From Streptomyces sp. NRRL S-337 (GTDB lineage Bacteria > Actinomycetota > Actinomycetes > Streptomycetales > Streptomycetaceae): DNA of 64,000 bases. Each line of letters begins with the position of its first letter. Positions within the stretch are counted from its first letter, which is position 1. Where the stretch lies: the NCBI RefSeq assembly GCF_000720175.1, contig NZ_JOIX01000005.1, positions 124,001 to 188,000 on the forward strand, in the 5' to 3' direction. The translations under genes and the position numbers were made by a program. The notes below the pieces were generated by a model that saw only the letters and a program-made list of their open reading frames with translations, made no database searches and was not told where the DNA came from. Positions 7,050 to 14,566 of the stretch are shown piece after piece.

Positions 7050-7796
7050 CTACCGGGCCTGCCAGACCGGCAGGGCGGGCGCGCCCGGCGGCAGCATGTG
7101 CTTGGCCGCCAGCAGCGGCGTGCGGTCCAGCCGGACGACCTGGGTGATCAGCACCGCCGGGGTGTCCGCCGGGCGGCCCAGCTGCGCCCCGCGCTGCCGG
7201 CCGAGGGTGGTGGCCACCACCGTGCTGCCGCCGGTCAGCGGCAGCCCCCGCCCGGCCGCGAGCAGCAGCCGGAGCATCGACGACGAGCCCGCCGCCGGCC
7301 CGTCGAACGCCTCCACCGCCGCCGGCAGCAGCTCGGCCAGCAGCTCGTCCCGCGCCGCCCACTCCTGCGTCAGGCACGAGGGCAGACCGGCCACCTCGAC
7401 CAGGCTCTCCCAGAAGCGCACCCGGCAGGTGCCCGGCAGCAGCAGGTGCTGGGTGGAGAAGTCGGTCGGCTCCTCGTACGTACGGGCCAGGGCGGAGGTT
7501 GCCACCTGGCGGCCCTCGCCCAGCAGCTCCTCGACCGGCTTGAGGTACTCGAAGCCGCGCGGCGGCAGATGGTGGCTGACCGTGCGGCCCACCCCGCGCC
7601 GCACGTTGATCACGCCGTCCTCCTGGAGCAGGATCAGCGCCTCGCGCAGCGCCGGCCGGCTCACGCCCAGCTCGGAGGCGAGCCGGGGCTCGGTCGGCAG
7701 GGTGGAGCCCGGCGGGTAGGTGCCGTCCCGGACCGCCTCGACCATGCGCTCGTAGAGCGCGACGACCGGTCGCCGCTGCGGTTGCCTGCCGGCCAT
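7050..7796 (-). CDS. GntR-family transcriptional regulator
   Basis: A 248-residue protein. The N-terminal GntR winged helix lies at about residues 8-75 (GTYPPGSTLPTEPRLASELG, then VSRPALREALILLQEDGVI). The C-terminal half has strand patterns like a UTRA/HutC effector domain (LPGTCRVRFWESLVEVAG, PAVLITQVVRLDRTPLLAAK). The ATG at 7796 follows GAGGGAGA by 5 nt. It is divergent from an aconitase gene (130 bp) and lies upstream of add on the same strand. A near-copy of the add-start palindrome sits 30 bp before its start, which suggests autoregulation and control of both neighbours. Effector unknown. Confidence 0.88.
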   Translation of the reverse strand: MAGRQPQRRPVVALYERMVEAVRDGTYPPGSTLPTEPRLASELGVSRPALREALILLQEDGVINVRRGVGRTVSHHLPPRGFEYLKPVEELLGEGRQVATSALARTYEEPTDFSTQHLLLPGTCRVRFWESLVEVAGLPSCLTQEWAARDELLAELLPAAVEAFDGPAAGSSSMLRLLLAAGRGLPLTGGSTVVATTLGRQRGAQLGRPADTPAVLITQVVRLDRTPLLAAKHMLPPGAPALPVWQAR

Positions 7797-7825
7797 GTCG
7801 GTCTCCCTCTCCCACGGCATCCCAC

Positions 7826-7838
7826 CCTGTCCGACAAG
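7826..7838. promoter_or_regulatory. GntR-like operator between gntR and aconitase, copy 3
   Basis: CCTGTC-C-GACAAG differs from the perfect copy at 6906-6918 at one arm base and the centre. It is placed to control the divergent GntR and aconitase promoters. Confidence 0.5.
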
Positions 7839-7917
7839 TCTGCCCCACCTGCGCCGGATCATGGGCCGGTGGCCGGCCGACGGTACGGCAGGGTCGGCAC
7901 GGCAGAGGAGGACTAAC

Positions 7918-7950
7918 ATGAATGAATGGGGCGTTCGCAGGGGACCGTGA
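7918..7950 (+). CDS. 10-codon leader ORF overlapping the aconitase start region
   Basis: ATG at 7918 has the best ribosome site here (AGGAGG at 7906-7911, 6 nt spacing) but opens a frame of only MNEWGVRRGP. It stops with TGA at 7948-7950, which overlaps an in-frame aconitase GTG at 7947 as GTGA. It may be a leader whose termination hands ribosomes to aconitase, or a decoy start. Confidence 0.4.
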   Translation: MNEWGVRRGP

Positions 7951-9890
7951 CGCAGCGCTTGATCGGCGACCACCTGGTGTCCGGCCGTATGGAACCGGGC
8001 GCGGAGATCGCCCTGCGGGTGGACCAGACGCTCACTCAGGACGCCACCGGCACGCTGGTGATGCAGGAGCTGGAGGCGCTGGCGCTGGAACGGGTCCGCA
8101 CCGAGGTCAGCGTGCAGTACGTCGACCACAACATCCTGCAGGCCGACGAGCGCAATGCGGAGGACCACCTCTTCCTCCGCTCGGCCGCGCGCCGTTTCGG
8201 GCTGTGGTTCTCCAAACCCGGCAACGGCGTCTCCCATCCGACGCATATGCAGCACTTCGGAATTCCCGGGAAAACCCTGGCCGGTTCGGATTCCCACACC
8301 TGCGCCGCCGGATCCCTGGGAATGCTGGCGATCGGAACCGGCGGGCTGGAAGTGGCCCTCGCCATGGCCGGACGGCCGCTGCACCTCACCATGCCGGAGA
8401 TCTGGGGAATCCGGCTGACCGGCGAACTCCCGCCGTGGGTGAGCGCCAAGGACGTCATCCTGGAAATGCTGCGCCGCCACGGCGTCCAGGGCGGTGTCCA
8501 CCGCATCCTGGAATACCACGGGCCCGGACTGGCCTCCCTCACCGCGATGGACCGGCACGTCATCGCCAACATGGGCGCGGAACTCGGCGCCACCACCACC
8601 GTTTTCCCCGCCGACGACGCCGTACGGGTATTCCTCGAAGCCGTCGGGCGGGGCGCAGACTTCACCGAAATCGTCGCCGAACGGGACGCCGCCTACGACC
8701 TGACGGAGGAGATCGACCTGGCGTCGCTGGAACCGCTGATCGCCCGGCCGACCTCGCCGGGAAACGTCATCGGCGTACGGGAGGTCGCCGGGGAGCCGGT
8801 CGGCCAGGTCGTCATCGGATCGTCGGCCAACCCCGGATTCCGCGACTTCGCGGTGCCCGCCGCCATGGTGCGGGGACGGCAGACCGCCCCGGGAGTGAGT
8901 TTCGACATCAATCCCACCTCCCGGGAGATCCTCCAGGACCTGACCCGGTGCGGGGCCACCTTCGAACTGATCGCGGCCGGCGCCAGAATTCACCAGTCGG
9001 GCTGTCTCGGCTGCATCGGCATGGGCCAGGCCCCGGCCGCGGGCCGCAATTCGCTGCGCACCTTCCCGCGGAACTTCCCCGGCCGCTCCGGCACCGACGA
9101 CGACGCGGTCTGGCTGTGCTCGCCGGAGACCGCCACCGCCTCCGCGCTCACCGGCACCATCACCGATCCCCGCGAATGGGCCGCCCGCTCCGCCATGGAC
9201 CACCCGGCTCCCGCTGCCCCGGACCCGGTATCGGTCAACGACGCCATGCTGGAACCCCCGTTGCCGCCGGACGAGGCGCTGCGGGTGGAGCTGGAACGCG
9301 GCCCCAACATTTCCGCACTGCCCGAACTCGACCCGCTGCCGGACGAGATGGAACTCCCCGTTCTCCTCAAGGCCGGTGACGACGTCTCGACCGACGAAAT
9401 CTCCCCGGCGGGCGCCAAGGCACTGCCCTACCGTTCCAACATCCCTAAACTCGCGGAATTCACCCTGACCCGGCTCGACCCGGACTATCCGCGGCGCGCG
9501 AAAGCGGCCCAGGAGGACGGCGGACACCTCATCGTCGCCGGGGAGAATTACGGGCAGGGCTCCTCGCGGGAACACGCCGCCATCACTCCGCGCTATCTCG
9601 GCCTACGTGCCGTCATCGCGAAGTCGTACGCCCGGATCCACTGGCAGAACCTCGCCAACTTCGGCGTGCTGGCCCTGGAATTCGACGACCCGGACGACTA
9701 CGGGCGCATCGAGCCCGGGGACCGGCTGCGGCTCACCGGCCTGCACGAGGCGCTCGCGGAGCACGGCCCGCCGGCTCTCCGGGTCCGCAACACCACCCGC
9801 GACGAGGAGTATCCGGTCCATCACCGGCTCTCGCCCGGCCGGCGCCGGGCGGTCCTGGCGGGCGGCGTCATCCCGGCCCTGGCGCGGTGA
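7926..9890 (+). CDS. Aconitate hydratase, short (Aquifex-type) aconitase-family protein
   Basis: A 654-residue 4Fe-4S hydro-lyase related to enzymes that isomerise citrate to isocitrate. The cluster Cys are seen in SDSHTCAAGS and HQSGCLGCIGMGQ. The C-terminal swivel domain carries GENYGQGSSREHAAITP near residue 540. It is much shorter than the roughly 900-residue AcnA of streptomycetes, and fits the aconitase family typified by Aquifex, so it may be a second aconitase or act on another 2-hydroxy-tricarboxylate. The start is unclear: ATG at 7926 or GTG at 7947, the latter coupled to the leader ORF. It is divergent from the GntR gene, with a GntR-like site between them. Confidence 0.88.
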   Translation: MGRSQGTVTQRLIGDHLVSGRMEPGAEIALRVDQTLTQDATGTLVMQELEALALERVRTEVSVQYVDHNILQADERNAEDHLFLRSAARRFGLWFSKPGNGVSHPTHMQHFGIPGKTLAGSDSHTCAAGSLGMLAIGTGGLEVALAMAGRPLHLTMPEIWGIRLTGELPPWVSAKDVILEMLRRHGVQGGVHRILEYHGPGLASLTAMDRHVIANMGAELGATTTVFPADDAVRVFLEAVGRGADFTEIVAERDAAYDLTEEIDLASLEPLIARPTSPGNVIGVREVAGEPVGQVVIGSSANPGFRDFAVPAAMVRGRQTAPGVSFDINPTSREILQDLTRCGATFELIAAGARIHQSGCLGCIGMGQAPAAGRNSLRTFPRNFPGRSGTDDDAVWLCSPETATASALTGTITDPREWAARSAMDHPAPAAPDPVSVNDAMLEPPLPPDEALRVELERGPNISALPELDPLPDEMELPVLLKAGDDVSTDEISPAGAKALPYRSNIPKLAEFTLTRLDPDYPRRAKAAQEDGGHLIVAGENYGQGSSREHAAITPRYLGLRAVIAKSYARIHWQNLANFGVLALEFDDPDDYGRIEPGDRLRLTGLHEALAEHGPPALRVRNTTRDEEYPVHHRLSPGRRRAVLAGGVIPALAR

Positions 9891-9899
9891 GACCGGGGC

Positions 9900-10217
9900 T
9901 CAGCGCGGGCCAGACCCGGCGGCCGGGCGCCGCTCGCGGCGGATGCGGCGCAGCAGGACGACCAGGTCCAGCGCGGCGAGGAGCGCCAGCACCCCGCAGA
10001 CCACGGCCAGCACCAGCAGCGCTGTCGGGCCGGGGGAGTCCTGCGTGCCGGATGCCCCCGACCACACCGCGAAACACGCCGTTGCGGCGCCGAAGACCAC
10101 TACCGCGGCGGCCGACAGGACCAGCCTGAGCCGCAGCGGACTGCGGGCCGTGACCGGCTCGGTGCCGCTGCGCCCGCGGCCCGGCGGCCGGGGCCCGTCC
10201 GGACGGTCCTCGGACAC
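9900..10217 (-). CDS. DUF6343-type small membrane protein
   Basis: About 105 residues. An N-terminal motif GTEPVTARSPLRLRLVLS is followed by two membrane spans (about residues 30-50 and 62-85) and a short Arg-rich tail. The TARSPLRLRL motif and two-span layout match a small actinobacterial family of unknown function. GTG at 10217 follows AAGGGGAC by 7 nt and is preferred to a GTG at 10268, which lies inside a hairpin. It is convergent with aconitase (9 bp apart) and divergent from a sigma factor gene. Confidence 0.7.
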   Translation of the reverse strand: MSEDRPDGPRPPGRGRSGTEPVTARSPLRLRLVLSAAAVVVFGAATACFAVWSGASGTQDSPGPTALLVLAVVCGVLALLAALDLVVLLRRIRRERRPAAGSGPR

Positions 10218-10243
10218 GGTCGCGTCCCCTTCCGATCGGCCGA

Positions 10244-10272
10244 CCCCGTGCCGGGAAATCCCCGGCACGGGG
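10244..10272. promoter_or_regulatory. 12-bp perfect hairpin upstream of the DUF6343 gene
   Basis: CCCCGTGCCGGG (10244-10255) pairs with 10261-10272 over AAATC. It lies 27 bp before the GTG at 10217, in the divergent region shared with the sigma factor gene, so it may be an operator or a 5' leader structure. The remaining bases to 10529 show no clear promoter. Confidence 0.5.
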
Positions 10273-10529
10273 GCCGCTGAGCCGAGCCGTTCGCCTCCGG
10301 GGGCACCGCGGCGGTTCCCTCACCCACCGCCTGCGGACCCGGGGCGCGGTTCGCCCTCCCTTCCATTCTCCCACCCGGTGCCACGGCACGGGCGGCGCGG
10401 CAGGGCGGCCCCCCGGTCGTCTCGCGCGCATCCGCCCCTGGCCGCACAGTGGAAACGATGAGCTGGACGAGCAGCGGGCGGGCAGCCCGCGGGCAGGGCG
10501 AAAAGGCTGATCGGGAGGCGTGAGGCGCG

Positions 10530-11321
10530 ATGACCAGCGGTGCCGGTTCCGGCCGGTACGCGCACCTGGACCCGGACACCGGGGCGGCCTTCGAGGAACT
10601 GGCCACGCTGGCCGACGGTGACCGCAAGGAGAGGCTGCGCGAGGAGATCGTGCGGGCCTGGCTGCCGATGGCCCACCGGCTGGCCCGTCGCTACACCGGC
10701 CGCGGGGAGAGCGACGAGGACCTGCGGCAGGTGGCCGCGCTCGGCCTGCTCAAGGCGATCGACGCGTTCGACCCGCGGGCGGACACCCCGTTCGGCGCGT
10801 TCGCGGTGCCCACCATCGTCGGCGAGCTCAAGCGGCACTTCCGCGACGCGATGTGGGCGGTGCACGTCCCACGCAGCGTCAAGGACCTGCGGACCAAGGT
10901 CTTCCACGCCCGGGAGGAGCTGGCCGCGCGCGCCGGTCAGCAGGAGGTCACCGTACGCGACCTGGCCGCCCACACCGGCCTGACCCAGGAAGAGGTCCTG
11001 CTCGGCCTCGACGCCGAGAACACCTTCACCGCGCTGTCCCTGGAACGGCCCCTGGGCGGCGACGGCTCCGACACGCTCGGCGAGCTCGTCGGGCAGGAGG
11101 ACCCGGCCCTGGCCCTGGTCGACGACCGGGCGGCGGCCACCGCGGGCCTGCGCATGCTCCCGGAGCGTGAGCGGCGCATCCTCTACCTGCGCTACTTCAT
11201 GGGCCTCACCCAGAAGGAAATAGGCGACCGGGTCGGCCTCTCCCAGATGCACATCTCCCGCCTCCTGCGCCGCTCCTGCGATTTCGTCCGCGAACAGACC
11301 TTCGCCGCGCCGCGGACGTAG
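10530..11321 (+). CDS. RNA polymerase sigma factor, SigB/SigF/SigG type
   Basis: 263 residues. Region 2 is present (EDLRQVAALGLLKAIDAFDP, then FGAFAVPTIVGELKRHFRD), as are region 3 (EVTVRDLAAHTGLTQEEVL) and region 4 with its helix-turn-helix (LTQKEIGDRVGLSQMHISRL). This is the layout of stress and sporulation sigma factors controlled by anti-sigma kinases and PP2C phosphatases. GGGAGG lies 11 nt before the ATG at 10530. No anti-sigma gene is adjacent, but a SpoIIE-type phosphatase, a universal stress protein and gas-vesicle genes lie within 14 kb. Streptomycetes carry many paralogs, so its regulon cannot be named. Confidence 0.95.
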   Translation: MTSGAGSGRYAHLDPDTGAAFEELATLADGDRKERLREEIVRAWLPMAHRLARRYTGRGESDEDLRQVAALGLLKAIDAFDPRADTPFGAFAVPTIVGELKRHFRDAMWAVHVPRSVKDLRTKVFHAREELAARAGQQEVTVRDLAAHTGLTQEEVLLGLDAENTFTALSLERPLGGDGSDTLGELVGQEDPALALVDDRAAATAGLRMLPERERRILYLRYFMGLTQKEIGDRVGLSQMHISRLLRRSCDFVREQTFAAPRT

Positions 11322-11359
11322 GAAATCCGGAGCGCGCGGCACCCCTCGGCCGGGTCGCC

Positions 11360-11378
11360 GCCCCGCTCCGGGCGGGGC
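11360..11378. terminator. Short stem-loop after the sigma factor gene
   Basis: GCCCCGC (11360-11366) pairs with GCGGGGC (11372-11378) over TCCGG, 38 bp after the stop. It is followed by a looser CTCTGG...CCAGAG pair. Confidence 0.45.
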
Positions 11379-11425
11379 ACTCTGGAAGCGTAATCGCGTG
11401 CCAGAGCCAAGCTGTGAGGTGCCCG

Positions 11426-11854
11426 ATGAGCACTCTCGAAGAACACATAGACATCAGCGTTCCGCTCGATACGGCATGGCAATGCCTGCATCGGGCGGAG
11501 GCGTATCCGCAGTTCCTGGACGGGGTGCGCGCCGCCCGTTCGGAGGGCGAACGGACCCGTCTCGACGTCGAGGCGGGCGGCCGCACCCGGGAGTTCGAGG
11601 TCAGGATCACCGACCGGGGCGGGGAGAACGTGATGACGTGGCGGACCACGAGCGGACCCAGCCTCGGGGGCGCCTTCTCGCTGCTGTCCCTCGACGACGA
11701 CCACACCCGCCTGCAGGCCCGCTTCGAGTACGAGCCGGGGACCATCACCGACACCTTCGGCGGGCCCAAGGGCTTCGCCCAGGCCGCCGCCATCGAGCGG
11801 GGCCTGCGCAGCGACCTGCAGCAGTTCAAGGAGCTGGTGGAGCAGGGCGGATGA
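11426..11854 (+). CDS. SRPBCC-superfamily protein (polyketide cyclase/dehydrase-like)
   Basis: 142 residues with a single helix-grip fold: STLEEHIDISVPLDTAWQCL at the start, EAYPQFLDGV, a central TREFEVRITDRGG strand and a long C-terminal helix (AAIERGLRSDLQQFKELVE). The family binds hydrophobic ligands or acts in membrane stress. The ATG at 11426 follows GAGGT by 6 nt and matches the fold start better than the GTG at 11414. A second, longer SRPBCC protein lies in the gas-vesicle region (22654-23634). Ligand unknown. Confidence 0.8.
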   Translation: MSTLEEHIDISVPLDTAWQCLHRAEAYPQFLDGVRAARSEGERTRLDVEAGGRTREFEVRITDRGGENVMTWRTTSGPSLGGAFSLLSLDDDHTRLQARFEYEPGTITDTFGGPKGFAQAAAIERGLRSDLQQFKELVEQGG

Positions 11855-11867
11855 GCCGCGCCGGTTC

Positions 11868-11928
11868 TTCCTGACGCGGAGGGGGCGGTGTCCTGACGCG
11901 AGGGGCGGTTTCCTGACGGGAGACGGCG
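11868..11928. repeat. Three imperfect tandem repeats before the desaturase-like gene
   Basis: Units beginning TCCTGACGCG(G)AGGGG-GCGGT occur at 11868-11890, 11891-11910 and 11911-11928. The third is altered to CGGGAGACGGCG and supplies the ribosome site for the ATG at 11929. Confidence 0.7.
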
Positions 11929-13557
11929 ATGCCGGACGCAGTGGTGATCGGTGCCGGGCCCAACGGCCTGGTCGCGGCGAACCTGCTGGCCGACGCCGGG
12001 TGGACGGTCGAGGTGCTGGAGGAGCAGGAGGAGCCGGGCGGCGCGGTCCGCAGCGACCGTGGTGTGCACGCCGACTACGTCAGCGACCTGTGCAGCTCCT
12101 TCTACCCGCTGGCCGCCGCCTCGCCGGTCCTCGCGCGCCTGGACCTGTACGAGCAGGGGCTGGTGTGGAGCCATGCGCCCCGGGTGCTGGCCCACCCGCT
12201 GACGGACGGCCGCTGCGCGGTGCTGGACCGCTCCGCCGGAGACACCGCGGCCGCACTGGAAGCCTTCGGCGCCGGCGACGGGGTCGCCTGGCAGGGGCTG
12301 TGCGGCATCTGGGACCGGATCGGCCCGGACCTGCTCCGGGCCCTGTTCACCCCGTTCCCCCCGGTCCGGGCGACGGCCCGGCTGGCCGCCCGGCTCCGCG
12401 CCGCGGGCGGGCTGCGGTTGGCCCGGCAGCTGCTGCTGCCCGTACGGCGCCTGGGCGACGAGGAGTTCCAGGGCGAGGCCGGACGGCTGCTGCTGGCGGG
12501 CAACGCGCTGCACGCCGACCTCGCCCCGGAAGCGGCGGGCAGCGGCGGGTTCGGCTGGCTGATGTCGATGCTGGCGCAGTCCTACGGCTTCCCCGTGCCG
12601 GCCGGCGGGGCGCAGGAGCTGACCTGGGCGCTGGTCCGGCGGCTGCAGCGGCGCGGCGGGGTGCTGCGCTGCGGGGAGCGGGTGGTCGGGATCGTGGTAC
12701 GCGCCGGGCGCGCGGTGGCGGTGCGCACCGCGATCGGCGAGACCGTGCCGGCGCGCCGGGCGGTGCTGGCCGACGTGTCCGTCCCGGCGCTGTACGGCCG
12801 GCTGATCGACCCCCATGAGCTGCCCGGTCGTCTGCTGGCGGACCTGCGGCGCTTCCAGTGGGACTTCGCCACGTTCAAGGTGGACTGGGCGCTGGGCGGG
12901 CCGGTGCCGTGGGCGGCCGAGGCCGCCCACACCGCCGGCACCGTGCACCTCGCCGACGGGATGGACGAACTCACGCGGTTCGCCGCCCAGATCGCCATGG
13001 GACAGGTGCCGGACCGGCCGTTCGCGCTGTTCGGGCAGATGACCACCGCGGACCCCACACGCTCGCCGCCGGGCACCGAGTCGGCCTGGGCCTACACCCA
13101 CGTACCGCACCGGGTCCGCGGGGACGCGGCGGAGCGGGGCGGGATCACCGGCGCGTGGGACCGCGGGGAGCAGGAGGCGATGGCGGACCGGGTGGAGGCG
13201 CAGGTCGAGCGGTTCGCCCCCGGTTTCCGGGCGCGGATCAAGGCCCGGCGCATCCTCGCCCCGCCCACCCTGGAGGCGCTGGACGCCAATCTGCACGGCG
13301 GCGCGGTCAACGGCGGCACCACCGCCGTCCACCAGCAGCTGTTCTTCCGGCCGCTGCCGGGGCTGGGACGCCCCGAAACCCCCGTCGAGGGGCTCTACCT
13401 CGCCTCGGCCGGCGCGCATCCGGGCGGCGGGGTGCACGGCGCACCGGGGGCCAACGCGGCCCGGGCGGCCCTGCGCCGCGCACCGGGCAGCCTGCTCCAC
13501 CGCACCCAGCGCGCCCTGGGGCGGGGCGCCCCGCTCCGCGCCGGCACCTGGCCGTGA
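11929..13557 (+). CDS. FAD-dependent phytoene desaturase-like oxidoreductase
   Basis: 542 residues. The FAD Rossmann motif is VVIGAGPNGLVAANLLADAG at residues 4-23, then the E-x-x-x-x-x-GG signature (EEQEEPGGAV). A C-terminal FAD segment reads GLYLASAGAHPGGGVHGAPG, followed by NAARAAL. This is the pattern of phytoene desaturase/PYROXD2-like flavoproteins. The ATG follows GGGAGAC by 6 nt. It may form an operon with the SRPBCC gene 74 bp upstream. A relative lies at 52563-54149. No carotenoid genes are nearby, so its substrate is open. Confidence 0.88.
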   Translation: MPDAVVIGAGPNGLVAANLLADAGWTVEVLEEQEEPGGAVRSDRGVHADYVSDLCSSFYPLAAASPVLARLDLYEQGLVWSHAPRVLAHPLTDGRCAVLDRSAGDTAAALEAFGAGDGVAWQGLCGIWDRIGPDLLRALFTPFPPVRATARLAARLRAAGGLRLARQLLLPVRRLGDEEFQGEAGRLLLAGNALHADLAPEAAGSGGFGWLMSMLAQSYGFPVPAGGAQELTWALVRRLQRRGGVLRCGERVVGIVVRAGRAVAVRTAIGETVPARRAVLADVSVPALYGRLIDPHELPGRLLADLRRFQWDFATFKVDWALGGPVPWAAEAAHTAGTVHLADGMDELTRFAAQIAMGQVPDRPFALFGQMTTADPTRSPPGTESAWAYTHVPHRVRGDAAERGGITGAWDRGEQEAMADRVEAQVERFAPGFRARIKARRILAPPTLEALDANLHGGAVNGGTTAVHQQLFFRPLPGLGRPETPVEGLYLASAGAHPGGGVHGAPGANAARAALRRAPGSLLHRTQRALGRGAPLRAGTWP

Positions 13558-13578
13558 CCTCCGGCCGTGCGCTGCGCC

Positions 13579-14487
13579 CTAGGACGCCTGGTGGTCGCCG
13601 TCCCGCCCCGGCACCACCACGACGGGTGCAGCCGCGCGGTGCAGCACCTCGCCGCTCACCGAACCGAGCATCAGCCGGCGCAGGCCCCGGCGGCCGTGGG
13701 TGCCGACGACCAGCAGGGCCGCGCCGCGGGACGCCTCGGTCAGCATCGCCGCCGGGCGGATGCGTTCGACGCGGGCCTGCACCGTGACCTCGGGGAAGCG
13801 GTCCAGGCGCTTGGCGGCCTCGGTACGGAGGATCTCCAGCGCGGCCGCGTCGAGCGCCTCGAAGTCCGGCGCCACCAGGCTGGGACCGGTCGGCACCTCG
13901 CCGGGGTGGAAGGTGGCGTGCAGCAGCTGCAGGCTCGCCCCGCGCGCCGCCGCCTCCTCGTACGCCACGTCCAGAGCCCGCGCGCGGAGGTCGCCGAGGT
14001 CCACCCCGACCACCACCCGGTTGTCGGGGTCCGCGGAGGTCTCCCCGGGCCGTACGACGATGACCGGGCAGTCGGCGTGGGTGGCCACCTGCTGGCTCAC
14101 CGACCCCAGCGACAGCCGCGGGAAGCCGCCGCTGCCGCGGTGGCCGAGGACGAGGAAGGCGGCCTCCGCGGAGCGCTCCAGGAGGACCGGCGCGGGCCGG
14201 CCGGGCACCGTCTCGGTGGTCACCGTGATGCCGGGGAACTCCGTGCGGGCCAGCTCGGCGAGCCGTTCGGTGACGGCGGCCGCGGACGCCGGCGGCCCCT
14301 GCCCGTTCCCCTCCCCGTCGCCGTCCCTCGTGGCACCGGCGGAAACCGGGTGGCCGGTGACGTGGAGCAGATGCAGCGGGGTGTGGTGCAGCCCGGCCTG
14401 CCGGGCGGCGTGCCGGACCACCGTCCGTTGGTCGCTTCCTTCGTCAACACCGGCCAGGACCGGGCGTATCGGCGAGGCACCGGACAT
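13579..14487 (-). CDS. Tandem universal stress protein
   Basis: 302 residues with two Usp domains (about 8-145 and 158-297). Each ends with an ATP-binding loop: LVLGHRGSGGFPRLSLGSVS in the first and VVGTHGRRGLRRLMLGSVSG in the second, the latter a good G-2x-G-9x-G(S/T) match. Usp proteins are cytoplasmic and accumulate in stress or dormancy. The ATG at 14487 follows AGGAG by 9 nt; an upstream GTG at 14496 overlaps that site and is unlikely. It lies downstream of the SpoIIE phosphatase on the same strand (79 bp). Confidence 0.93.
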   Translation of the reverse strand: MSGASPIRPVLAGVDEGSDQRTVVRHAARQAGLHHTPLHLLHVTGHPVSAGATRDGDGEGNGQGPPASAAAVTERLAELARTEFPGITVTTETVPGRPAPVLLERSAEAAFLVLGHRGSGGFPRLSLGSVSQQVATHADCPVIVVRPGETSADPDNRVVVGVDLGDLRARALDVAYEEAAARGASLQLLHATFHPGEVPTGPSLVAPDFEALDAAALEILRTEAAKRLDRFPEVTVQARVERIRPAAMLTEASRGAALLVVGTHGRRGLRRLMLGSVSGEVLHRAAAPVVVVPGRDGDHQAS

Positions 14488-14566
14488 CGGAGTCACTCCT
14501 GTTCGGGTCGGGCACGCCGGGGCCGGGCGACCCCGGGGGAAGAGCGGCTACCCCGCCGTGGAGCGG

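Noticed and set aside
7922..9379. 485-codon frame beginning at the second of the three ATGs before aconitase
   Set aside because: Its translation is Arg/Pro/Gly-rich without domain features, as expected for an out-of-frame reading. I kept only the start-site arrangement as a finding.
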